DNA of 64,000 bases, from assembly GCF_030867095.1 (NCBI RefSeq), contig NC_081824.1, positions 51,308,882 to 51,372,881 on the forward strand, read 5' to 3'. Positions 23,501 through 35,500 of this stretch are shown piece by piece. This stretch comes from Alligator mississippiensis. Its lineage: Eukaryota; Chordata; Crocodylia; Alligatoridae. Under the pieces are notes generated by a model. That model was given only the letters and a program-made list of their open reading frames with translations. It had not been told where the DNA came from and did not search any database. The number at the start of each line of letters is the position of its first letter. Position 1 is the first letter of the stretch. Made by a program: the position numbers and the translations under genes.

Positions 23501-26500
23501 TTTTTTTGGTATCTGTTACTGGGCCAACTGCATAGTTAGGAGACAACGCTGGACATCATTCAATTGGTCCAGTAGAAAATACCACAAAAAAAGCTTCATT
23601 TCTCATGCATTTCCTGCACCATCATGGCTACAACAAGACTCCAACCTTAAATTAATGTAATAGGAATAAGAGAAAAACTTGTTTATTTGGAGGATTTTAT
23701 GATGGAATATAACCTCATAAATCCATTTTTCAGAATTCTCAAAAATCTGGCACTTTTTAAAAATACACTCCATCAGGGAGTAGTGGCTGCATGAGGAGCA
23801 GTGGTGCAGGGTGGTGGATGGTGGCATGGCCAACTGGTGCCAACTTAGTTTTGCTGCGGGGGTTCCTGTGTTAGTTTTGCTGCGGGGGTTCCCGTGGCCA
23901 GTCTCGCTGCCCAGGGGTGGTCCCTTCTGGGATTGGCTGCAGGCGCTTCTGGGATCAGCCAGTGCTTGCAGGGGGGGCACCGGTGCTTTTGCCAGCACCC
24001 CTATGCATTGCCACTGGATGGCAGTGACAGCATGTGTGTTTCAAAGCAGAGTACTGAAATAAGATGTTGTTTTGCGACTAATCATGCTTTCCCTTAAAAG
24101 GCTGTATTGGACCCCCACACAAGGCTCCCCTTGGATATTGGGCAAGCTCAAGCTATTGTTTATAGTAGGGGTGCACTGACAGATTTTAGGGCCTGATACC
24201 AATAGCCAATTTTTAAGGAGACATATTGGCCGATACTGACCCAGTGTCCAATACAGCTGCATACAGCTGGTAAGTTGTGGTGGAAGGGCAGAGGAAAAGG
24301 AAGGGGCATGGGGGGGCAGATCAAGGCCCCTGCATTGAGGGAGGGTGTGGGGCTGGGGCAGGTGCTGCCCAGCTGGGGTGGAGCAGGCCATGGGATGGAG
24401 CTGCAGCTTGTCTGGGGGGGGGGGGCAGCTTTCGCTCTATGGGGAGGGGCATGTGCCCTGGATCTGCATGAGGCATAGGTGGGGCAGGCTTCAGCTGCAG
24501 CCTGGGGTAGTGCTGGGGAGGCGGCAGCACTAGGAGGGGGCTACAAGGGAGGCCTGCACCTACCCCAGAAATTGCCATACCCTTCCCATAACCCCCGTCC
24601 CAGTGCCGCTGCAGCACACCCTGCATAGATCCAGGGGCCCCTCCAGGAGGAACTATGGGAGCAGCAGCGAAACTGCCAGGTAAGCAGATGAGTTGTCCTC
24701 CCCCCCACTTCCCACACTGGATGAGCCGTGGCTCCATCCCATGCTTTCCCCGGCCCCCTGGCTGGGCAGCACCTGCCACAGCCCCACTTCCTCCTCATTG
24801 TGGTGTCCTTGATCTGCACCCCCCCCCCCTTCCCCTCTCTTTCCACCATAACACACTTACCAGCTTAATGCAGCTCTCCACGCTGCTGGCTGTGCTTCTC
24901 ACTGCCTATGTGCTGCACTGCAGCTGCGTGCATGCACGGGCCATTTATCAGCCACATCAGGCCGATTTCCAATATAGACAGTTTTCTTTATATTGGTGCC
25001 AATTTCCGATAGCGGACTGATGTATCGGTGCACTTGTAGTTTATAGCTCTGGTTACTCTGACACAATCCACAAGCACAAACTGTTTAGTACACCTTCTAG
25101 AACAGTGGTTCCTAACATTTTTAGACTCAAGAAACCACTTGGTAGACTTGATGCACCCCTCAGAAAATGTAACCTCTTAGTTTTTCACTTGTTTCTTTAC
25201 TTTCAGCTTGGCGTGCCCTCACACCAAATGCAGCGTATTTATGCCCACAAGAGGCATTGCATTATTTTGACCCAGCTCACCCAATGTCTAATATAGATCA
25301 GGCAATTCAGTGGGGCTATTTAGCATTTTTACCTAATAGATGATTAAATCAGTTATTTGATAAAAGTGCTATAAGGCCCTGCTGAATCGCCCAATTTATA
25401 CAGACTCTGAGGAGCCAGATTGAACTAACATGCTTCTCTTTCTTGGGTTTTTTTTTCCTTCATGTCTGTCAGCACCCTTAATGGCCATCTTATTCAGAGA
25501 TGAACGCATGGCACTCCTGCCTTGCACATTATTTACTTTGAACAAATTATATGAATCACAATTTAAGTAAGGATAACCATAAGTTCTTGAATATGAACTT
25601 GTTCTTGAATAGCAGTATTCAGCAGTATTCAGAATCTGTATTATATAGGAATTATATAATTCCTATATAGGCAGTCCTCGACTTACAAGGTTTTGACTTG
25701 CAATGGTTCACACTTGCAACATGTATAAATTGACACTGTTTCAATGTTTATGACATCAGTTTCGACTTTACACCGTTAGATCCGATGCGATGCCGCTCCA
25801 GTGAACAAGCTCATTGAGTTGCTCATCTTCCTGGAGAACATCTGTCCAAACTTCCTTGGACACTTCCTTAAAGAAAGCGGGCAAGTTTCCAGAAAAACCT
25901 GCAGCTAAGACTCCTGAGAAGGCTCCGGCCAAGAACCCTTCAAAAAGTCCAACGAAGAGCCTTTCAAAAAGTCCAGCAAAGTCACCTCAAAGAAGTCCTT
26001 TCAAATCAATATGATTGCTATTTACATTAATGTATTTATACTGTAGCTATATTACTCATCTATAATTGATTGAATACAAAATTCTGGGCTATTTTTGGTG
26101 AAAATAGGGTATTAGGCCTTGGTTCAGGAATGAATCCCCCCGTTTATAATTTTATTTCTTATGAGAAAATTGGTTCCAAGTTACAACGTTTCGACTTCAG
26201 ACCGGTTTTCAGGAACAAATTGTGTTGCAAGTCCGAGGGCTGCCTGTAGTTACACCTTGCTTTTCTGTCTTAAAATACTTGGGCTTCCTTATTGACCTTT
26301 CCAGAGGTGACCTCCATTCAGTCATTGGTTTGACTGAATTAGCTTTCCTTGTCATACTTTAAAGTTACAAAGGAGAATTAGATACAAGATTCTTGCTGAA
26401 GGTCAGTGGAAATTGAGTGACTGGCTATTTTTGCTGTTTTAACTGGGATCATGGATAGAAGGGATGAGACTAATGCCAGTTTTGTTAATTTCACTCTGTT

Positions 26501-29500
26501 CCCATGTCAAACTCTCAATAACAGCAGAGACTGGAGGGTTCTAGAACGTGAATACAGCCCTGTGTTGTTTTAAATTTAGATGTTTTACTGGTAGCTGAAA
26601 TTCTGGCCAATTCGCTTAGCAGGTTGGTGGCATAGAAGAATGTGATAGTGTTGCTTTTGTAAGTCTCCATAACCAGCTTGTGGAAGTAGTAGATTTAAGG
26701 AGGAGGGAATCATAAACTTATTTCCAATGTTAAGCACTGAAGATTTATTACAAACGTCCTTCTTACTTACTTAACACTCTGTTGCCTCACTCTTAACTGT
26801 TCTGATGAGTAGCTTTTTGGTTCTAGACTGACTTTTGCTTTGGATTGAGTTTCATTGGTTAGTATGTCCAGCATTCCAGCTCTTCATAAGAAACTCTTCC
26901 CTTGATACAGTGGAAGTAAGCAGGAGTTGTTCAAATAATAGGGCTCCTTAACAGTAAATAGATATAAATTAGGCATGTCACGTGTACAGCCTGCAGACTG
27001 CATTCGGCTCATGGAGCCATGTTTTCAGGTCTGCAGGACTTCCAAGGGGGCTGGAAATTCAAGGGTGGTAAAGCAGGGATGGGGCTGGTTACCAAAATTT
27101 GGCATTTAGTCTTGTTGAGGATATTTTGGTGTCGGGGAGCAAGCAACAGGGGTCAGCAGGACAGGCCCTACGAGGAGAGGCTAAGGGACCTGAACCTGTT
27201 CAGCCTTCACAAGAGAAGGCTAAGGGGGGGGATCTAGTGGCCGTTTACAGACTAGTCAGGGGGGATCAGCAGGCATTGAGGGAGTCCCTGTTCCCCCAAG
27301 CACTACCAGGAGTGACAAGAAATAACAGTCACAACCTGGCAGAGGATAGATTCAGGCTAGATATCAGGAGGCACTACTTCGCTGTCAGGGCGGCTAGGAT
27401 CTGGAACCAACTTCCAAGAGAAGTGGTGCTGGCTCCTACCCTGGGGGTCTTTAAGAGGAGGCTGGATGAACACCTTGCTGGGGTCGTTTTAACCTTAGTA
27501 CTCTTTCCTGCCATGGCGCAGGGGGTCAGACTTTATGATCTGTTCAGGTCCCTTCCGACTCTACCAGCTATGAAACTATGAAACAGGTGTGTCATCATCA
27601 CCCATTCCTCCTCCTCTCCTAGTTTCATCAGGATCTGGCTTGTGAGGAGGGTTGAACTTGACACCCTTGCCCTTAAACATCACACACCTAATTAAAAATG
27701 GGGGTTGTGACAGCTGAAATTATGCCTGTGTGATAAAGGTGCTTGCTGAAGGCCCTATGAAGATTAGACCAAGTGTTTTTCTGTATTTGTTTAGATATTA
27801 AGCTATATGTTGTTGCTAAAAACCTAATTAAAGTTTAAGATGTAGTGATGCCTTGTATAAAGTAAGGCCTAGTAAATTTAGCAAAGCCTAGAAGTAGTAA
27901 GGCCCTGTGGTGTAGTTAAAATTATCTTCTCAAAGGAATGCAAGGCTTGTGCTGCTAATTGGTCAGTCTAAGGACAGTTGAAGTAAAAGGAATCTGAGTG
28001 GTTGTACGTTATCAGAACCATTCAGAAGCTTTAAATTGACTGGAATATCTGCAAACCATTCAGAAGGAAGATACAGCTCTGTGAAAAGGATTAGTTAGCT
28101 GTTGCCTCGATCAGTGGGACCGTGGACCTCGAGGAGACCAAGGACTGCATTCCAGGGTCCTTCCCGGTACCCCTCGGACAGAGTTGTTCAGGGACGCCTG
28201 ACTTGGCTGAACTTTGTGGAAAGAGAAGCTTGCCGTATATCAGGCATCAGAGGGGACTGTCGATAAGTTGCTGACGCAAATTGCTTTTGTCTTGTTACTA
28301 CGCGTAGTTGTGTTTTTGTTAAGTCAATAAATCTTTCTTACCTTTCTACCCCCGACCACACTCTCAATCCCGAACCCTCCGCAGACGGCTGGGGCAGGGG
28401 TAGTGTGTGGAAAGTAAACGGATGAGAAATAAAATTAGTGGTCTCAAACTGGTATTATGAATTGACATTTATATTGAGAAAGAAATGCACAAGCAATAGA
28501 AAAGAGAAATGAAGAAGGAGATGTGGTATGCAAGTGGTCCAAGTAAAGGAAAATTTAGATTGCATACAAAATAGAAAGTTTTTCCTGAGAGGTGGTTAAA
28601 TACTGTGACAGATTTCCAGTGGGGTGGAATCACTGTCATTGGAAGCAGAGATGTAGGTTTCCTGGAAAATTTTACAGTGCCCTAAATAGAGTAAAAAACT
28701 AAAAAAGTACTCCCATGTTAATTTTATGTCCCAATAGCCACAAGTATTTGATCTGAAATATTTGATTAAGAGAAAATTGAATACAGCACACTTAATGTGG
28801 TTTAAAAGTTATATTCAAACATTCAGAGCTTTATGTAGACAGAAACTACTTGTATTGGAATATTTGTAAAAATGTAAAGACAATACAGAATAGCATGTAC
28901 TTCCCTTACGTATTTGATTTAAATTTAAGAAAAAAAGCGAAGGCACTACACACGATCAGAGGTTAGGAAAACAGACCTTATGATGAGAGGCTGAGAGCCA
29001 TGGGACTCTTCAGCCTGGAAAAGCACTGGCTCAGAAGTGATCTGGTGGCCACTTAGAAGTTTGTCGGGGTGCTCACCAGGATTTGGGGGAACATCTGTTC
29101 ACCAGAGCACCCCGAGGGATGACAAGGTCGAACGGTCACAAACTCCTCCATGATTGTTTCAGGCTGGACATAAGGAAAAGCTTCTTTACAGTCCAAGCCC
29201 CCAAGGTCTGGAATAGACTGCAGCCGGAGGTGGTTCAAGCACCTACTTTGAACACCTTCAAGAGAAATTTGGATGATTATCTTACTGGGATCCTATGATC
29301 CCTGCTGACTTCCTGCCCCTGGGGCAGGGGGCTGGACTTGATGATCTTCCAAGATCCCTTCCAGCCCTAATGAATCTATGAAAACTGACACACTCATTTT
29401 AGCACACCCAAATGTGCTAAAATATGCTGTGCATGATATGCTGTGCTTTGGTTTTGATTTGACCTGAACAGCCAATTAGGTGAATTCATAACTTGATTTT

Positions 29501-32500
29501 TGGTTTGGGTTATTATGCAAGTGTATTTACCCTCCTGTTTACAAATCAGTAAAACCTATATGTACCCTCTTGCGTACACTTCCTAGGGATAATCACCTGA
29601 AAAACATTAATTACAACTTTGAAACTGCCAAGTTTGCCTAATATTGTATTGACATCCATTCATTGTTACTAATGAATTTTATGAAACAATGAATTTTTAG
29701 AAATGGAAAATTTCCCATGAAAAAGTAAATCACTGGAAAATTTTCTGCCCCACATCTCTGATTGGAAGATAGTGTTGTTCTTTTTTTGAAAGTGCAGATT
29801 AAATGTTTACGTGGCTTGTTTCTGCTTTGAGCAGTTGGTTGGAATAGATGACAGATGACTTCCTGAGCTCCCTTCCAGCTTTATTTTTGTTTATGATTTT
29901 GTTGTAGCAGGTGCTAAGGATAACCATCAGTAAAATTTCCTGAATTCCCCATGAAATTCCCTGATAGATAATATAGAAGGATATACAAAATGTTAATATA
30001 TATGAATATACTTTATTTATTCTTTCTTGTTTCAACCCTGTTTAGGAAGGGCCTTTGAGACCTGTGCTAGAATGTATTGACCTTGTCAGTAGTGAAGATG
30101 AAGAGCCTAGCAGCAGTGCCAGCATTCATGTGAGTATGTTATAAAGTGTTTTTTCAGATGATAATTCCAAATAGTACTTCTCCAAATGCCCTGGTTTTAT
30201 GTCTTTTATGTAGCTTCTTCGCAGTTTTGACTTGCAATTACAGTGAAAATAAAAGATGTGTAAAGTGTTTAGCAGTCAGCTATCTTTTTATAGTTACTAA
30301 ACAAAAGTATTGGGGATAATCTGTTCTTCTCTTCCCCTACCCCCACCCCCAAATAAAACCTAAAACCCTCTTACAGACAGGTCAATAGTACATTACATTA
30401 CTTTCATAGCTGGTGCTACTGTCTGTTCCTTCACTGGCTGAAAATGTATTCACAGTAGCACCAGCTGCAATATTTCCCTCCTAGCGGTGCTTAGGCCAGG
30501 TCCCAAAAGGGATTTTAAGTGGAGTTGGGGCACTTGAGTTCAGAATTGCAGTTCATAAAGTACTCATTCAGTGCCTTCCTAATGGCCAAGTATGTGAACA
30601 TTCAGATCAAACAGGAAGGTGCCTTGTAAGTTCCTGTAGACTTGGAGTTTCATTTTAGGCTGAAAAGATCTGGACAGATCAGAAGAACAGGGTTGCTGAT
30701 CCCTTGCTTAATGAGATCTAAAAACTAGAAATCTTCTTGGTTCCAGTCTGGTTGGCAAGTTTGGAGCGTACTCCATGCATACCAATAGGATTCTTTCCCA
30801 TCTCTTAACAAAATGCAGTAATGGCTGTTTGAGTTGTGAAATACAGCACTAGAAGGAGGTGGCCCTGTGGCCCCATCTTTTATATAACAGCATGGCATTC
30901 ATTCTAAAAGCGGGAGACTTGGTTTCAAAGTCCATCTGAGCTCAAGAAGGCTCAAACCCACCTTTCCTGCTTTCTAAAAGCAGTGTCAAAACTAGTTGAG
31001 GTATGTGTCCTACCAAAGCTGTCATGTGTTAAATAAATAAATAAACAGAATGCAGGATATAGAACCAGAAAGGGAGTGAAGGAGACTTTGTGGACTGGTG
31101 ATTATGTTGCTTGCTGTAGGGGTGGAGGGAGTACTGAGCTCCATCTCCAGCTGCGAGTCGTGTGTAAAATAGCCTTTTCTTGACCCAGTGGTGGTCTTTT
31201 GTTTTGTTTTGTTTTTTCACTGTATAGCAGTTATGAAATTAACTTGTTTTTCTTTTAATTATAGAGAAAAGTAAAACATAAAGATCACATTGACTATCAG
31301 AAAGAAAGGGTTGCTTCAACCCTAGCTCGCCTAGCACGCCATGTGGAAGTAGAGATTCAGCAGAAAGAGGAGAAAAACAAAGCTTTCAAGGTACGGCAGA
31401 TATTTTAAGAGACATTCTGTGCCTTGTATTTGTTTCCCTCATTAAATAATAAAAAGATTGAGGCTTAAAATTGGATATTAAACTTTTCAAATATAGCACA
31501 GTCTGATAATGTCCAAAAGTCCTTGTTGGTTCTTCAGCCTAATGAATTCTACTATCAGCTTAGTTTTTAGAGAGCAGATATCAACTTCATGCAGTCCAGG
31601 GGCACCATCTCGTACACTTGTTCATATGCTCAGCAGAGACCTGGGTATCTGTTGTGCCAATCATCTTGTATGGAATAGACAAAATACTGAATAATAGTTT
31701 ATTGGCATCTTTAGATCACTTGAATAGATTTTTCTTTTTTTTGCCTAGGTCTACATGCTGTAATTGAAGATCTTAAGGGGTATAAATTTGTTGCTTTATC
31801 AATATTTCTGATAACTATTTTCTGATAACTAAACTGGACTAGACTTCTTAATCTGAGATGTGTGTTTTAAAGTAAAGTTATGTAGTGCAATAACTTGAAA
31901 GGCATAGAACTTGTTACAGTTGCTTTAAAATATACTTTAAATGCATTTAAGCCCCCCCCAAACCTTCTGAAAAATCTTTGTCCTAGACAAAACTTCATAC
32001 TTTCCTATATAGTGTGTGGAATGTCAATAACAACGAGGGATCCTGGCTTTCTCTAATTTAAAAAAAATCCTCACTTCTTTTTTAGATTTAAAGAAGTAAC
32101 CCCAAATCCAATTTTTTCCATGATTAAAATGAAATGCCAGCAATATATAGATAGATATATGCTGTTTAATTTTAATCATGGAAAATGTGGATTTGGGGTT
32201 ACTTCTTTAAATCCGAAAAGTGAGGATTTTTTTTTTTTATTATCAGAGAAAACCAGGATCTCTGGTAACTTTCTGCCATAAGCCATAGAACTATTGTAAT
32301 TGAGGATGGGGAAAGGTATAAGTTGCTATGGAACATTCGACCCTGGAAGCCTAGGTTCTAGTCCTCTTTCCAGACAAACTCTTGCAAGTCCCTCCTTCCA
32401 GTTTTGTTGTCGTGTAGAACAGAAGTAGAAGTGATTTACCTAGCTTTTGTAAGGTAGTATGTGAGCTGTGGATAACAATTGTTATTTCAATGTTGAACAT

Positions 32501-35500
32501 GGTTCTGCTGCACAGCTTCTCTCATCACTAGTAGATTAATGCCACTTGCCTGTGAATTTAGATGTGGTTCAATGTAGGAGTATCATGCGCATCCTTTAAT
32601 TTCTGCTTTGGTAGTAGAACATGTTGATAGTTTAGCTTTTGCCCCGCATTTTGTTTAGTAATTCTTAATTTTCATTTATTTTTCTGTGCAGTAGTGACTT
32701 TATTTCAGCATCTGGCACTTCCTAGCTCCTGAGGTGAGGAATCACCAGCATATTAAAGCTTTATATTGTTTTCAATATTAAACACAAACTCCTTGTGCCC
32801 ACCTCTGTTCTACCAGGCGTTCTTGTGCTGCCTTAGCCCGGACTATTGATCTAGCCTGTCCCGGGCTTGCAAGTGGACCCCAAAGGCTACCCTGGCTAAC
32901 ATCTGGGGATCCCCTTAACTCGCCTGCCACGACTTTGAATGGTACCTCAGTGGAGGGGTTCCCCTTCGAGGCAGCCTCCAGGGTCGTCATGCCCCTTGGC
33001 GGGCACTCACGGGGCTCCGACCTCCCCTACACCCCGGCCACTCGCCACCTTGGGTCGCAGGTCTTCTGGCCCTTTGGTATCCTTGGCTCCACTCGGCTTC
33101 TTTTCCAGACTCCTGTGGCCCTCCAGCCACGAGTCTGTGTCCCTGGGTTGCAGCTCGAACGTGAAGACTTCGAGACCCTTGGACCTGGATCTGACTAACC
33201 CGTATCCCTAGTGCCCTATCCCAACCACCCTGTGATGTAGCGTGCCATCCCCGCCACCATGACAGCCGAAGCGATGTGGTCAGTGGACCTGGAGGCCACA
33301 AAGGAATAAAGAGTGCCCTTAACCTATGGGCCCCGTGTTTTCCCTGTGCCTAGGTGCCCCAGCCCCAGTTGCTTGCCCCGCTTGGGTATGGCGTCCCAGC
33401 CGATTATCCTTGGGACATAGTGGGGCCCGTCTGCCACTTAATCTGTCCCTGCTTGGGGTCTTCTGCCGCACCCCGCGGCAATCCCCGTTGGTGGTTCCTG
33501 TTGGCCCCGCCCTTGTTACCTCCTCTCCGGGGCTTCCCTGCAGGCTCGCCAGTTGGTGCCTCTGCTGGCTTGCCTGTCGATGCCTCCGCCGGTTCTGTAA
33601 CCAGCTTCGCTGCCTCTGCCTCCATTGGCCTTGCTGCTGGCTCCTCTGCCGGCTTTGCTGTTGGTGCCTCCACCGGCTCTGCTGCCAGCTTCACTGTCGG
33701 CTCCTCTGTCGGCTTTGCTGCCGCTGCCTCCCCAGACTCCGCCCTGCTGTCCTGGGCTGCCCGGACACAGCAACTGCGCCCCTCAGGGTGTGGGCTTTCC
33801 CGTCGAGCCTCCGCTCGCCTTCGCACCTCCTGTGCCCTCAGGGCAGCTTTTTGTCTCCGCTGTGTGGCGTCTCCAACTGACGTCACCCGGCCCCAGCTGA
33901 ATATGAGCGCGGCTAACGAACCACATGGGTGGTTTCACCGTGTGCGTTTCCCCACGCCTTTCGGACCCTGCAGGAGGTAAGTGGGGGCTTTCTTTTGCTT
34001 TGGCCTGGGGCCCTCCTGTAACCCCGGCTCCCCTGGGACATTCCTCTTGGGTTTTTTTACAACATCCTGTTTTGTATGGATTTATTGTCCTGTCTCAGCA
34101 AGTGATGCCCTTCAAGTGCTGTACCAAATCTAGAAGTTGTTATAGGGAAACTTTTCAGGAGTCTCTGTGGCTGACCTATGCCCTGAAGCCATAAGGTGGT
34201 GACTCCTACTACAATAGCTGGGTTTTGAGTTGAATAAGCATGCAGTGTTGTTTCCATGTGGTGAAATCGTAGCTCACAGTCAGGTCCGTGAGAATTCCTA
34301 TGGATATTGCACAAGCTACCTTCTTGCCACCAATGTGGGAGAAAATCCAGAAAACTATATAGATACTTTGGGCCCCACAAAAACAAATCACATGTTCCCT
34401 GGCAGTCACTTGTGTAATTAATGAAGTAGAGGGGCAAAATTGGGCTTTAAATCCTTTTTCCTTTGTTTGGGTGTGCAAAAGAGTCTATCAGAAGACTCTT
34501 TTGGAAAATAATAAGTTGAAAGCAAAACACATTGTGGAAATAGTTGATTTTAATGAAAGCTCGTTTAGGAGGAGCACCTTAATAAGGCTTTAAATTTGAA
34601 TCTTATGAATTCCAAATTTTAAAGTGTTTAGTTTTTCATTTTGAAGCTATTAGTTAAAATTTGTAGTCATATATAAGAGGCTTCTATCGTTCATTTTGTG
34701 GAACTGCATTTGTGGGATATATTTTAAAGTTTTTAAAAATGCCAAAAAGCCCCACTCAAGTGCCCAGTATATGCAGACATTGTGGAGCCCAATCAAATTA
34801 GCTGCAGCCAGGCAGCTCCTGCCCCAGCGTGTGGGGCTCCAGCTGCCAGCTATCTTCTACTCACTCGACTTCCTGCAGAAGGTTGCTCACAGTACCAGGC
34901 AGGCAGAGTGGATGGAAGGCAGCTGGAGCCCCATATGCTGGGGCGGGAGCTGCCTGGCTGCAGCTTCCCTGCCCGCCCGCCCCATTACTACTGGGATTCT
35001 TTTTGCCAGAGCCCTTCAAGTAATGACACAGCAACTCATCCGACGTAGTATCAAGTGAACTTTAATAGTAACTCCTAGATAATGTTATAGGTTTTCTCCC
35101 CATAATATGACCTGGCAAGCGGCTTCTTACTGGGGGTACCAGGCCTCTTGGGTCCTCCACTGGGTGTGTGGGATTTCATAGACATTAGGGCTGGAAGGGA
35201 CCTCCCTTGGAAGATCATCAAGTCCAGCTTTTCTTGAAGGTGTTCACTGTAGGTGCTTGAACCACCTCCGATGGCAGGCTATTCCAGACCGCGGGGGCTC
35301 GAACAGTAAAGAAACTCTTCCTTATGTCCAGCCTGAAATGGTCTTGCAGTAGTTTATAACCGTTTTACCTCGTCATCCCTTGGGGCGCTCTGGTGAACAA
35401 ACATTCCCCCAGATACTCGTGGTCACCCCTGATAAACTTATAGGTGGCAATCAGATCACCCCTGAGCCTGAGCTTTTTCAGGCTAAAGAGCCCCATAGCT

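Larger units (their letters stand above)
20493..30045 (+). other. ZNF451: ZNF451 intron 1 (9.55 kb)
   Basis: Bounded by GTGAGT and CTGTTTAG. It holds a probable hAT relic (about 20500-20955), the foldback hAT at 24166, a hAT left end at 25098, the Tigger-like MITE at 25668, CR1 3' ends at 27133 and 28955 and a possible LTR at 27705. The stretches 20956-24165 and 29384-30045 show nothing I can name. Confidence 0.85.

Noticed and set aside
33262-33309. Short open frame with a near-perfect Kozak context (GCCACCATG)
   Set aside because: Only 16 codons, within an unclassified GC-rich insertion. The context is probably chance.
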